From Nitrososphaerales archaeon (GTDB taxonomy: Archaea; Thermoproteota; Nitrososphaeria; Nitrososphaerales; CADDZS01): a stretch of 45,325 nt of DNA. The notes below the pieces were generated by a model. It saw only the letters and a program-made list of their open reading frames with translations, was not told the origin of the DNA and ran no database searches. The DNA lies in contig JASHOD010000006.1 in assembly GCA_030041295.1 (NCBI GenBank), positions 1-45,325 on the forward strand, in the 5' to 3' direction. Shown here one piece after another: positions 1 through 8,522 of this stretch; within the stretch, counting starts at the first letter, position 1; every line of letters begins with the position of its first letter. The translations under genes were made by a program, and so were the position numbers.

Positions 1-914
1 AGCATTGCCCTAACATGCTTCGCAATAGAACTCTTCGCCTTTGACACGTAGAGTTTCGGATCTGACTCTCTTAGTTTCTTAGCTGATTCGATGTCATAAC
101 CGCCCGGAATGTAACCGTTCAGTGGGTCATGCGCCGAGGTCTGATCTGTCAAGATATCTGGGACAAAACCCATCTCGACTATTTCGGGAAGAACATCTGC
201 GGTGTTGCCATGAAGTGCGATTGAGATTGCTTTTTTTTCCTCTTTGCCATTCCTTGCAAGTTGGAGAGCTTCTTTCATGTCAGAGGCAACGACGTCGCAG
301 TATTTTGTCCTAATCCTACGCTCTATCTTGTCGCGATCGACTTCGACTATGATTGCTACTCCTCCATTCATAGTTACGGCCAGAGGTTGAGCACCGCCCA
401 TTTCGCCCAGCCCCCCGCTCAAAGTAATGGTTCCTGTCAGGGAGCCATGGAATTTTCTATCTGCAACCGACGCGAGAGTTTCGTACGTTCCCTGAAGTAT
501 GCCTTGTGTACCTATGTAAATCCACGAGCCAGCGGTCATTTGTCCGTACATCGTAAGGCCCTTTGCCTCTAGATCCCAAAACTGCTCCCAAGTAGCCCAG
601 GCCGGGACAAGCATGGCGTTGGAGATCAAAACTCTCGGCGAATAGGAATGGGTCTGAAAGACTCCGACCGGCTTACCGGATTGTACAAGAAGAGTCTCAT
701 CGTTTCCTAGTTCGTGCAACGAACGAACAATTGCATCGAAACAATCCCAATTCCGGGCAGCTTTTCCGGTTCCGCCGTAGACGATGAGACTGTCGGGATC
801 TCTCGCCACTTCTGGATCGAGATTGTTCATCAACATTCGAAGAGCTGCTTCTTGTTGCCAGCTCTTACAGGAGATATCTTTCTCTCTCGGGGCCCTAATG
901 CTGTGCTTTAGCAT
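1..914 (-). CDS. hutU: Urocanate hydratase (urocanase), C-terminus cut by window edge
   Basis: Second step of histidine degradation: urocanate plus water to imidazolonepropionate, NAD+-dependent, cytosolic. Reading leftwards from an ATG at 914-912 gives 304 residues before the window ends; the family is about 550 residues, so roughly the C-terminal 45% lies outside. The N-terminus carries the family signature around residues 20-60 ([32 protein letters not shown]), then [10 protein letters not shown] glycine-rich NAD site [12 protein letters not shown] lies near residue 170, and [13 protein letters not shown] further on. It is divergent from hutI, with a 125-base spacer between the starts. An AT-rich stretch at about 966-975 could be its promoter. 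Identification is firm. Confidence 0.95.
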   Translation of the reverse strand, partial: MLKHSIRAPREKDISCKSWQQEAALRMLMNNLDPEVARDPDSLIVYGGTGKAARNWDCFDAIVRSLHELGNDETLLVQSGKPVGVFQTHSYSPRVLISNAMLVPAWATWEQFWDLEAKGLTMYGQMTAGSWIYIGTQGILQGTYETLASVADRKFHGSLTGTITLSGGLGEMGGAQPLAVTMNGGVAIIVEVDRDKIERRIRTKYCDVVASDMKEALQLARNGKEEKKAISIALHGNTADVLPEIVEMGFVPDILTDQTSAHDPLNGYIPGGYDIESAKKLRESDPKLYVSKAKSSIAKHVRAM

Positions 915-1010
915 CCAAAATCAAAACCTCACAAAAGGATTGTTTGTGATGAGATGCGAAGCACGTTCTAATATGTTGATGGCTCCTTCCAAGTTAAAGA
1001 ATTCCCCGCA

Positions 1011-1018
1011 TTTTAATA
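1011..1018 (+). promoter_or_regulatory. TATA box for hutI
   Basis: TTTTAATA about 26 bases before the TTG start of hutI. This spacing suggests a leaderless transcript beginning at or next to the start codon. No Shine-Dalgarno sequence is visible. Confidence 0.5.
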
Positions 1019-1039
1019 GGACCAGAAGAATGACTACCT

Positions 1040-2338
1040 TTGTTGTCGTCTGGAAGAACGAAAGCAGACCTAGTGATTCGAAACATAGGTCAACTAGTCA
1101 CTGTATCAGGTTATTCAAAGAGTCCTTGCGTTCGCCCCGACGAACCCAGTCTCGGATTGATTGGAGGAAGAGAATCTCGAAAAGCATGCGTAGCTTCTAA
1201 AGGGGGGAAAATCTGTTTCGTTGGCTTTTCCAATGAACTATCTGATACAATTGACTCATCCAGCGCAACTGAAATCGATGCTTCCGGCGGCCTAGTATTA
1301 CCAGGGTTTGTTGACTGCCACACGCACACAATTTTTTCTGGTAGCCGGGAAAGTGAGCTAAATGACAAACTTTCGGGGTCATCTTATCTCGAGATTCTGA
1401 AAAAGGGAGGAGGCATTCTTAGAACTATGAGAGAAACCAGAGAGGCAAACGATTCTCGAATATTCGATGAGACACGGGACCGGCTACGCCGAATGGTTTC
1501 ATTCGGGTCCACCACTATAGAGATCAAAACAGGGTACGGATTAGACGTCGAAAATGAAATCAGATTACTTCAGGTAATCAAGCGCTTATCAGAATTGCCG
1601 GAGATCGATGTGGTTCCGACTCTACTTTCTGCTCATGCTATACCTCCAGAATACAGTGGAAACTCGAGCGCCTATGTAGAAACCGTTGTAGAGCCAACCA
1701 TCGATGTGGCTTCAAAAGAGAAGCTTGCCGAATTCTGCGATGTTTTTATGGAAGAAGGCGTATTTGGGGCAAAGGAAGCAACGAAGATTTTAGAATACGC
1801 GAGTTTAAAGGGACTAGAGAAAAAGATTCACGCCGACGAATTCTCCGATCTTGGCGGAGCCGCCCTCGGGGCCAAGATGCATGTCGTCTCGGCTGATCAT
1901 TTAATGCACGCTTCTTCAGAGGGTATCAAAGCTCTTGCACAAAGCGGCGTGGTTTCCGTTCTTCTTCCAGGGACGTCACTTTCCTCGTTTTCGCAAACGT
2001 ACGCGAATGCTAGAGAAATAATTCGACAAGGAGGAGCTGTCGCTCTTGCCACTGACAACTCGCCTAATTCCTGGATCGAATCAATGCAATTGATAATTTC
2101 GCTAGCCTGTTACTTAACGAAAATGACCCCAGCAGAAGCCCTCATTGGCGCCACGATTAATGCGGCTCACGCGGTTTCTAGAGGTTCGAAATTAGGTTCT
2201 ATTGAGCTTGGTAAGCAGTGCGATATCTTGATAATGGATCTCTCAAATTATCAAGAGATACCATACCGAATCGGAACAAATAACATATCGATTGTGATAA
2301 AAGACGGCGTAGTTGCCGAAATTAACGTTCAAAGCTGA
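1040..2338 (+). CDS. hutI: Imidazolonepropionase
   Basis: Third step of histidine degradation: hydrolysis of 4-imidazolone-5-propionate to N-formimino-glutamate. It is a 432-residue amidohydrolase, a little longer than the usual ~410. The metal-site HxH is at residues 94-96 (DCHTHTIFSG). Further family landmarks are LSAHAIPPEY (197-205), HADEFSD (264-270), H287 and the aspartate of ATDNSPNSW (D339). The start is TTG at 1040, with a second TTG at 1043; the nearby ATG at 1030 is out of frame. The N-terminal strand LVIRNIGQLV is family-like, which supports a start here. Its last 10 bases overlap the end of convergent hutH. Confidence 0.95.
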   Translation: MLSSGRTKADLVIRNIGQLVTVSGYSKSPCVRPDEPSLGLIGGRESRKACVASKGGKICFVGFSNELSDTIDSSSATEIDASGGLVLPGFVDCHTHTIFSGSRESELNDKLSGSSYLEILKKGGGILRTMRETREANDSRIFDETRDRLRRMVSFGSTTIEIKTGYGLDVENEIRLLQVIKRLSELPEIDVVPTLLSAHAIPPEYSGNSSAYVETVVEPTIDVASKEKLAEFCDVFMEEGVFGAKEATKILEYASLKGLEKKIHADEFSDLGGAALGAKMHVVSADHLMHASSEGIKALAQSGVVSVLLPGTSLSSFSQTYANAREIIRQGGAVALATDNSPNSWIESMQLIISLACYLTKMTPAEALIGATINAAHAVSRGSKLGSIELGKQCDILIMDLSNYQEIPYRIGTNNISIVIKDGVVAEINVQS

Positions 2339-3885
2339 ACTGTCTTTTCTATTGCTCTCGTAAAGCGGTCTTGCCTTAGTGCTTCTGTAACTCTCTCAAT
2401 ATCTAACTCTAAAGACCTGTCGTTGATAAGTGGCTTTGAAATTTCTCTTAGCTCTCGATAGGCAATTCTAGTTCCCTGTCCCATTTTTTTCTTATCTTCG
2501 GTGAGAAAGTCCAGTGCTTGAGCTGCACATAGCATTTCAATTGCTATGATTGTATTTGTCAAATCAACGACCTTGCGGGCCTTGAGAGCAGCGGTCACGC
2601 CCATGCTAGCATGATCTTCTTGTCCCGCCGAAACACTAGCATTTTCAGCGCTTGCGGGTCTCGACAAAATTCGATTTTCTGCAACTAGCGCCGCTGCGGT
2701 GTATTGGGTCACCATCAGGCCGGAATTCAAGCCCGGTGATTTGGTTAGGAAAAGAGGAAGCTTCGAATTGTATCCTGAAAGCAGCTTATCGATTCGGCGC
2801 TCCGAATACACGGAAGCTTCGGCAACGGCCATGCAAAGCAAGTCAAGCGCCAAGGAGACAGGCTGGCCGTGAAAATTCCCTGCACTAATGACTTCATCGC
2901 TATCAGGAAAGACTATCGGATTGTCCGTCACCGAGTTTAGCTCAATTTCGATCACACTTCTGGCGTACTGGAGAGCGTCGTAAAAAGCTCCGTGAACTTG
3001 GGGAATACAACGCAAAGAGTACGGATCTTGGACGTGGCCGCTAGTCTCTGTGAGCTTGGATTCACGAAGCAGTTTTAGAATCCTCGTCGCTACATGAGCC
3101 TGACCGTGCATCGGCCTAAGTTTTTGGACTCGCGATTCAAACGGAACAGGGCTCCCTCCTAGCGCTTCTATGCACATCGCCGACGCAATGTCGAGATTTC
3201 GAATCAAAGCACGGACATCCTCGACGAGTAGTGCCCCGAGCCCGGTCATGACCTGCGTGCCATTTATTATGGAGAGCCCCTCCTTTGCCCTTAGCTTGAT
3301 GGGAGTTATTCGTGCTCTTTCGAGAATCTTACTAGTTTTCACTTGCTCACCGTCGGAATCAAACGCACGGCCTTCTCCAACGAGACACAAGGCAAGATGC
3401 GCGGAAGGAGCAAGATCACCGCTAGCTCCGAGAGATCCATAGCGTGGAATTACGGGATAAATCCCATGATTAAGAAATTCCTGAAGTTGACGAACTATTT
3501 CAACCCTAACACCTGAATTTCCCCGAAGCAATGAATTAAGTCTGACGACCATGATTGCCCGCACTTCATCCTCCTCAAGAGGAGCTCCTGTACCAACCGA
3601 ATGGCTGCGAATAAGATTCAATTGGAGAACATCTAGCTGGTTTTCGCTCACTTTCTTGTCTGCTAGTTTCCCAAAGCCAGTCGTGATTCCGTAAACCGAT
3701 CTGCCAGACTTCAAAATTCGCTCAATAGATTTTCTTCCGCTTCTGACGACTTCAAGCGCCGAAGCAGCTATGTCGACGCGAGCATGATTCCTCGCGGCAA
3801 GTAAAACATCGTGTGTAGTGAGAGAGTTGCCATCGAGAATGACATTACTGTGGAAGTCTTTGGACCTAGGAGAATTGGTTTTCAA
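2329..3885 (-). CDS. hutH: Histidine ammonia-lyase
   Basis: First step of histidine degradation: non-oxidative deamination of histidine to urocanate. It has 518 residues. The Ala-Ser-Gly triad that cyclises to the MIO cofactor is at 154-156 in GSLGASGDLAP, and the catalytic tyrosine region VYGITTGFGKL is around residue 65. Other family motifs are ALGGSPVPFE, QDPYSLRCIPQVHG and GNFHGQPVSLALD. The start is TTG at 3885; no better in-frame start is visible, and the first ~14 residues look like an extension. It is convergent with hutI (10-base overlap). With hutU and hutI it completes the first three steps; the last step (HutG or HutF type) is not in the window. Confidence 0.95.
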   Translation of the reverse strand: MKTNSPRSKDFHSNVILDGNSLTTHDVLLAARNHARVDIAASALEVVRSGRKSIERILKSGRSVYGITTGFGKLADKKVSENQLDVLQLNLIRSHSVGTGAPLEEDEVRAIMVVRLNSLLRGNSGVRVEIVRQLQEFLNHGIYPVIPRYGSLGASGDLAPSAHLALCLVGEGRAFDSDGEQVKTSKILERARITPIKLRAKEGLSIINGTQVMTGLGALLVEDVRALIRNLDIASAMCIEALGGSPVPFESRVQKLRPMHGQAHVATRILKLLRESKLTETSGHVQDPYSLRCIPQVHGAFYDALQYARSVIEIELNSVTDNPIVFPDSDEVISAGNFHGQPVSLALDLLCMAVAEASVYSERRIDKLLSGYNSKLPLFLTKSPGLNSGLMVTQYTAAALVAENRILSRPASAENASVSAGQEDHASMGVTAALKARKVVDLTNTIIAIEMLCAAQALDFLTEDKKKMGQGTRIAYRELREISKPLINDRSLELDIERVTEALRQDRFTRAIEKTVQL

Positions 3886-3923
3886 ACCGCAAACACTGAT
3901 GAAGAATACAACCTCTTAATGTC

Positions 3924-4631
3924 TTACGAAAGGACAATTTCTTCAACTTCTTCTATCTCGGAAATCAGGTAATCGGGTTCTTCCTTTGCAAGAATTTGAC
4001 CTGTCGACATTCCTTGCGAAAGAGCAATCGAAGTTAGCCCTGCTTTCTTTGCTGCTTGAATATCTATGACAGAGTCTCCCACGAAGACGGCCTCTGATTG
4101 TTCAACCTTCAAGGTTTCAATCGCACTCAATAGACCATCAGGCTCGGGCTTCATTTTGCTCATCTCGTCCCTCGTAATAGTCAGATGAATGTAAGGAAGG
4201 AAACCAAATGTTCCGAGTATGGAATCTACGGGACGCCGCCCGCTGTTTGTCACTATTGCTAGGAGAAATTGTTTCTCCTTGAGCCTTTTCAAAAGCTGGA
4301 GTGAGCCAGGGTGAGGCTTGGCTTCAGCAAAAGATCTGAACTCGAACTCTTCTAGTATCTCCGACATTGTTCGCTTCGCTGAATCGAAAGAAATTCCGTT
4401 AGAGCGCGATTCGCACTGAAACTTGATCTGATCAAAGATCCTTTGTGTTTTTGTCTCTGGCGTGATAGACGAAATGTCGAAGCCATTCTTTGAAAGCCAG
4501 TCTTTAATTGCTAAGCGCGATTCCTTTACTTTGAACTTGAACTCGACAAGGGTCCCGTCTAGGTCAAAGAGCACTGCTTTGAATCTGGGTTTGTTTTTGC
4601 TAGACAAAAAGAAAGAACAGCATGCAACCAT
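3924..4631 (-). CDS. HAD-superfamily hydrolase, phosphoglycolate-phosphatase-like
   Basis: A 235-residue haloacid-dehalogenase-type phosphatase. Motif I is DLDGT at 23-27, motif II is the threonine of IVTNSG, motif III is the lysine of KMKPEPDG, and motif IV is GDSVIDIQAA. A helical cap lies between motifs I and II (about residues 30-105). The substrate cannot be read from sequence; phosphoglycolate phosphatase or another small phosphomonoesterase is likely. The annotated ATG gives about 15 unusual residues (MVACCSFFLSS) before the fold. The AT-rich box at 4641-4652 would place transcription near 4620, so an internal start such as TTG at 4607 is possible. It is divergent from lysS across 35 bases. 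Confidence 0.85.
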   Translation of the reverse strand: MVACCSFFLSSKNKPRFKAVLFDLDGTLVEFKFKVKESRLAIKDWLSKNGFDISSITPETKTQRIFDQIKFQCESRSNGISFDSAKRTMSEILEEFEFRSFAEAKPHPGSLQLLKRLKEKQFLLAIVTNSGRRPVDSILGTFGFLPYIHLTITRDEMSKMKPEPDGLLSAIETLKVEQSEAVFVGDSVIDIQAAKKAGLTSIALSQGMSTGQILAKEEPDYLISEIEEVEEIVLS

Positions 4632-4666
4632 TTTAACCGGAGAATTTTAAATGATACTAGCCACCA

Positions 4667-6301
4667 ATGACTGAGCAAATGGTAGAAGACAATGAGTTTG
4701 GCGATGACGGGCCTTCTCTGATCGGTAAAGGTACTTGGCTCGACAGAGTAGCGAAAGAGGTTCTAGATCGGGAGAAGAAGCTCGGTCGCCCTCTTTCAAA
4801 CATACGTGTAGAGTCTGGTTTGGGGGCTTCGGGCATTCCGCATATTGGAAGTGTGGGAGATGCCGCTCGAGCCTATGGCGTGAAACTTGCTTTTGAAGAA
4901 GCTGGGTTCAATTCAGAACTCATCGCCTATTCCGACGACATGGACGCGCTTCGAAAAGTTCCTGCGGGCCTTCCTAGTTGGCTCTCTAACGATATCGCAA
5001 GGCCCGTTTCGGAGATTAAAGATCCATTTGGAGATTGCCACAGTTCCTACGGTGGGCACATGAGTTCACTTTTGCTAGATGCGCTAGATAAGCTCAGGCT
5101 AAAGTATACTTTCCAAAGTGGATATCGGTCCTACAAAGACGGGCTTCTTGTGCAGCAGATTAATCTAATTCTGAAGAATGCTCAGTTAATAGGAGAACAG
5201 ATTGAGCAACTAACCGGTCAGAAGAAATATCTAGAGACCCTTCCTTACTTTCCTCAGTGCTCAAATTGTCATAGGCTAAATGTCGCGCATGCCTACAAGT
5301 ATGATCCCGATGAAATGAAGGTCTACTACAAATGCAGTGGCGATGAAATTGGAAAGAAATGGGTTGAAGGCTGTGGAAACGAAGGAGCCGCAGACATTCG
5401 GAAAGGAGAAGGAAAACTTTCTTGGAAGGTCGAGTTTGCAGCACGTTGGGCGGCATTCGATATCAGATTTGAAGCTCATGGAAAAGAATTAACGGATTCT
5501 GTCAAAATCAATGACTGGATTTGCGATAATGTCCTAGATTTTCCTCACCCGCATCATGTCATCTATGAACTCTTTCAGGATAAAGGAGGAAAGAAGATAT
5601 CGAAATCGGTCGGAAATCTCGTAACTACTGAAAAGTGGCTTTCGCTTGCCAGTCCTCAATCCTTGCTTCTCGTGTACTTCAAAAGAATAATCGGAGCTCG
5701 AAATATTTCCGAAGAGGACATTCCTGCCTATATGGATGAGTTCGATTACCTTGAGGACATGTATTTCGGAAAAGCGAAGGAATCAAACAAAATGAAGGAA
5801 GCTCGTCAAAAAGGAGTTTATTACTATTCAAACCTTCGTAAACCTCCTACTGCACCCTCTCAGCACGTCTCCTACAGACTGCTCGTTGAACTTGCATCGA
5901 TTGCGCCAAACGAAAATTCAGTCGATTACGTTGCGAAGAGACTAATGGATTATCGAGCGATAAAGCAAATCGATGAAAATGTGAAACAAAGGATAAGATA
6001 CGCTTTGAATTGGTCTCATGAGTTCACTCTCACTCAAGAACGAGTCGAGATGTCTAGCAAAGAAAAGGAAGCGATTCTTGACTTGGCATCAAAGATCGAA
6101 ACGCTGAAGGATCCTCAGATAATTCAGACGGTCATTTTTGACATAGCTAGGGAGCACTCGATTGAACCGCCTGCCTTCTTCGGACTGCTTTATAGAATTC
6201 TCTTGGGTCTCAAGAGAGGTCCAAGATTAGGGCCTTACACCTCAGATGTCGGGCCGGCGAAGATCGCGCAGAAACTTAAAGACGTAGCGAGTAGTACCTA
6301 G
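4667..6301 (+). CDS. lysS: Lysyl-tRNA synthetase, class I
   Basis: Charges tRNA-Lys. It is the class I form typical of archaea and unrelated to the class II enzyme of most bacteria. It has 544 residues. The HIGH-equivalent is PHIGS (58-62) in LGASGIPHIGSVGD, and the KMSKS-equivalent is KISKSVGN at about 310-317. A Cys-rich zinc insertion (CSNCH and CSGDEIG...GCGNEG) lies near residues 199-245, followed by an all-helical C-terminal anticodon-binding region. The ATG at 4667 follows AT-rich boxes at 4629-4636 and 4645-4652. A tRNA-Arg gene starts 21 bases after its stop. Confidence 0.96.
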   Translation: MTEQMVEDNEFGDDGPSLIGKGTWLDRVAKEVLDREKKLGRPLSNIRVESGLGASGIPHIGSVGDAARAYGVKLAFEEAGFNSELIAYSDDMDALRKVPAGLPSWLSNDIARPVSEIKDPFGDCHSSYGGHMSSLLLDALDKLRLKYTFQSGYRSYKDGLLVQQINLILKNAQLIGEQIEQLTGQKKYLETLPYFPQCSNCHRLNVAHAYKYDPDEMKVYYKCSGDEIGKKWVEGCGNEGAADIRKGEGKLSWKVEFAARWAAFDIRFEAHGKELTDSVKINDWICDNVLDFPHPHHVIYELFQDKGGKKISKSVGNLVTTEKWLSLASPQSLLLVYFKRIIGARNISEEDIPAYMDEFDYLEDMYFGKAKESNKMKEARQKGVYYYSNLRKPPTAPSQHVSYRLLVELASIAPNENSVDYVAKRLMDYRAIKQIDENVKQRIRYALNWSHEFTLTQERVEMSSKEKEAILDLASKIETLKDPQIIQTVIFDIAREHSIEPPAFFGLLYRILLGLKRGPRLGPYTSDVGPAKIAQKLKDVASST

Positions 6302-6322
6302 AAAAAGTAAGTCACTTCAGAT

Positions 6323-6441
6323 GGGCCCGTAGCCTAGCATGGATTAGGGCATTGACCTTCTTCCGATACAAAGTGGGTTTGGAAGTTAGGGATGCACGCC
6401 TCCGAAGCCAAAGGTCGTGGGTTCAAATCCCACCGGGCCCG
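6323..6441 (+). tRNA. tRNA-Arg (anticodon CCG) with a non-canonical intron
   Basis: Exon 1 is 6323-6354 and exon 2 is 6398-6441, giving a mature tRNA of 76 bases. The acceptor stem is GGGCCCG (6323-6329) with CGGGCCC (6434-6440), and the discriminator is G73 (6441). The D stem is GCCT/GGGC, with G18-G19 and A20 in the loop; A20 and C35 are typical arginine identity bases. After intron removal the anticodon stem is TTGGC/GCCAA, with loop CTCCGAA and anticodon 6402-6404. The variable loop is AGGTC and the T arm is GTGGG/TTCAAAT/CCCAC. Every stem is fully paired only with this exon choice. No CCA is encoded. Confidence 0.9.
6355..6397 (+). other. tRNA intron (43 bases) at position 29/30
   Basis: The intron sits inside the anticodon stem between tRNA positions 29 and 30, not at the usual 37/38. 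A textbook bulge-helix-bulge motif supports the boundaries. The central 4-bp helix is GCAT (6350-6353) with ATGC (6392-6395). The bulge TG^A has its cut after 6354, and the bulge AC^G has its cut after 6397. The inner helices are CCT/GGG and CTTCC/GGAAG, and the outer helix is AGG/CCT. The cutting enzyme would be EndA, encoded at 24832-25374. Confidence 0.85.
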
Positions 6442-6494
6442 TTGACTAACCCGTTGCGAAATTCTACGTATTTCAGATGAGGCGAGAGTTCAAA

Positions 6495-6502
6495 TTTTTA
6501 TA
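6495..6502 (+). promoter_or_regulatory. TATA box before small gene at 6527
   Basis: TTTTTATA lies about 28 bases upstream of the ATG at 6527, consistent with a transcript starting within a few bases of the start codon. Confidence 0.5.
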
Positions 6503-6526
6503 GAACGTTCCCAGTCATATACATTA

Positions 6527-6823
6527 ATGTCCGACTCCAAAGAGTTCGAACTAACAGCTCGCGTAAGTTCCTCTAACCCAAAAGTTATCGAACCTATTCT
6601 GAAGAAGTATTTTGAAAGAAGTGGCACAGTAACCAGAAAAGGGGAAGATTTTATCGTCAAAGCTAAACTGACGGGATCCAGCGTGAAGGATCTTAATCGT
6701 GAACTTCTCTCGGAACTACGAAGATCTGAAAAGAAGACTCGTCTCCACGCAGAATGGAGTGACGAGAAAACGACACAGCGATTCTTTGACTATGTTCTAA
6801 AAAAGACGGAAAAGAGAACATAG
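6527..6823 (+). CDS. Small hypothetical protein (98 aa)
   Basis: I do not recognise the family with confidence. It is a charged, soluble protein with no cysteines, signal peptide or membrane segment. The alternation FELTARVSS, a helix over residues 18-32 (KVIEPILKKYF), DFIVKAKLTG, a helix (SVKDLNRELLSELRRSEKK), TRLHAEWSD and a C-terminal helix suggests a small alpha/beta sandwich of ferredoxin-like type. A Pcc1-like (KEOPS subunit) small protein would have a similar size and fold, but no diagnostic residue proves it. It has its own TATA box, sits between tRNA-Arg and trpB2, and is separated by 112 bases from trpB2. Codon use and the ATG look like those of a real gene. Confidence 0.75.
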   Translation: MSDSKEFELTARVSSSNPKVIEPILKKYFERSGTVTRKGEDFIVKAKLTGSSVKDLNRELLSELRRSEKKTRLHAEWSDEKTTQRFFDYVLKKTEKRT

Positions 6824-6935
6824 GTTCACTTTCGTATTTCTTTTATTCATTTGAACGCGAGTTTTGCCACTAAGCACATAAATTCTCGAAACGGATAAAT
6901 CGATCTCCTATTTTCTCTTAGATTTCAGAGACAAA

Positions 6936-8300
6936 ATGCAAATCTCTGAATCAGCTTTCCAGAAGAGGGCAGTCTTTCTTCCTCAAGAGGAGATCCCGAC
7001 TAGTTGGTACAACATTCAGGCCGACTTGCCTGAGCCGTTGCCTCCACCATTAGATCCAGGCACTAAACAGCCGATGTCTCCTCAGCCGCTCTTGCGATTA
7101 TTCGCAAAAGAGCTGGTAATGCAGGAGGTATCTCAGGAGAGGTCGATCAAGATACCGGAGGAGATCATGGAAGCATACAGATGGCTCCCTAGGCCCACAC
7201 CCCTCATGAGAGCTTACAAGCTAGAAGAGTACTTGCACACGCCCGCTAGAATTTACTACAAATGGGAGGGTGTATCTCCTGCCGGAAGCCACAAACCGAA
7301 TACTGCCCTAGCTCAAGCATATTACAACAAAAAGGAAGGAATTGAGAGACTTGTTACTGAAACGGGAGCTGGACAATGGGGTTCGGCTCTTGCAATGTCT
7401 TCCGCCTATTTCGGCCTCAAGTGTCGCGTGTACATGGTCGCGGCTAGTTACAAGCAGAAGCCCGGAAGAAAAATTATGATGGAGACGTGGGGCGCGGAAT
7501 GTTTCTCATCCCCTAGTAACAACACAAAGTACGGACGTAGTCTCCTTGAGAAAGACCCTAACGATCCCGGTTCCCTTGGTATCGCGATTAGCGAAGCAAT
7601 CGAGGACACCCTCACCGACGAGAAGACACATTACGCTTTGGGCTCTGTCCTAAATCACGTGCTACTTCATCAAACCGTCATCGGACAAGAAGTGAAGAAA
7701 CAATTGGCTATGATGGACGTTGAACCCGATGTCATGGTTGGAAACATAGGAGGCGGTTCAAACTATGGTGGATTCTGCCTCCCCTTCATGGGAGAGAAAC
7801 TCAAGGGCAAGAACAATATCGATTTTGTAGCGTGTGAGTCAAAAGCAGTTCCGCATACGACGAAGGGAAAGTACACTTATGACTTCGGCGACACAGCTGG
7901 GACAACCCCGCTTCTCAAGATGCTCACATTAGGTCGCGAATACAAGAATCCGCCAATCCACGCTGGAGGACTACGTTACCACGGCATGGCTCCTATAATT
8001 TCCTACCTGATCAACAAGGGGTTCATGAGATCAGTCGCATATTCACAAAACGAGGTATTTGAGGCTGGCACAATATTTGCGAGAACGGAAGGAATCATTC
8101 CCGCACCGGAATCAGCTCATGAAATCAAATTCGTGATCGACGAGGCTTTAAGATGCAAGCAAAGCGGACAATCGAAAGTAATCGTCTTCAACAACTCAGG
8201 ACATGCCTTCCTTGACCTCGCAGCGTACGAAGCTTTCCATGGGAAGAAGTTGGAAGACTGGGAACCAACAAAAATAGACTATCCAGATTTTATGGATTAG
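6936..8300 (+). CDS. trpB: Tryptophan synthase beta chain, TrpB2 type
   Basis: PLP enzyme that makes tryptophan from indole (or indole released by TrpA) and serine. At 454 residues, with a long N-terminal region (about 1-85), it is the TrpB2 form rather than the ~400-residue TrpB1. The PLP lysine is K120 in GSHKPNTALAQAYY. The substrate loop ETGAGQWG is at 142-149, the phosphate-binding glycine loop is VGNIGGGSNYGG, and the C-terminal motif is NNSGHAFLDL. No trpA or other trp gene is adjacent, as is common for TrpB2, so a stand-alone role such as indole salvage is possible; that is inference. The ATG follows an AT-rich upstream region. Confidence 0.93.
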   Translation: MQISESAFQKRAVFLPQEEIPTSWYNIQADLPEPLPPPLDPGTKQPMSPQPLLRLFAKELVMQEVSQERSIKIPEEIMEAYRWLPRPTPLMRAYKLEEYLHTPARIYYKWEGVSPAGSHKPNTALAQAYYNKKEGIERLVTETGAGQWGSALAMSSAYFGLKCRVYMVAASYKQKPGRKIMMETWGAECFSSPSNNTKYGRSLLEKDPNDPGSLGIAISEAIEDTLTDEKTHYALGSVLNHVLLHQTVIGQEVKKQLAMMDVEPDVMVGNIGGGSNYGGFCLPFMGEKLKGKNNIDFVACESKAVPHTTKGKYTYDFGDTAGTTPLLKMLTLGREYKNPPIHAGGLRYHGMAPIISYLINKGFMRSVAYSQNEVFEAGTIFARTEGIIPAPESAHEIKFVIDEALRCKQSGQSKVIVFNNSGHAFLDLAAYEAFHGKKLEDWEPTKIDYPDFMD

Positions 8301-8317
8301 AACGATATCATAGAAGG

Positions 8318-8343
8318 GCCTCTCTTTTTTTCTGCTGAGAGGC
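8318..8343 (+). terminator. Hairpin with T-rich loop after trpB2
   Basis: GCCTCTC (8318-8324) pairs with GAGAGGC (8337-8343) around a loop containing a run of seven T, 18 bases after the trpB2 stop. Archaeal termination mainly uses T-runs, which are present here and again near 8360. Confidence 0.45.
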
Positions 8344-8486
8344 TACGATTCCGCTCCTTTCTCTTTTTGTTTGATCTGCGCTCGGATGCCATGATCAAAT
8401 CTTAGAGGCGTCGCGCGCATCCTAAATCAGTTAGGCAGGGTTAGGGCGTAAGAATTTTCTTTTCTGATGACTTTTGACCCATTATC

Positions 8487-8494
8487 TATTATAA
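8487..8494 (+). promoter_or_regulatory. TATA box for NUDIX gene
   Basis: TATTATAA lies about 32 bases before the GTG start at 8523. ATGs at 8513 and 8521 are in other frames and terminate quickly. Confidence 0.45.
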
Positions 8495-8522
8495 TCTCCA
8501 GACAGTTAAGTCATGAATAGAT

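Noticed and set aside
6323-6441. Reading the tRNA with a canonical 37/38 intron, anticodon TCT
   Set aside because: It leaves an A-C mismatch in the anticodon stem and a T at position 37, and gives no bulge-helix-bulge. The 29/30 intron explains all bases.
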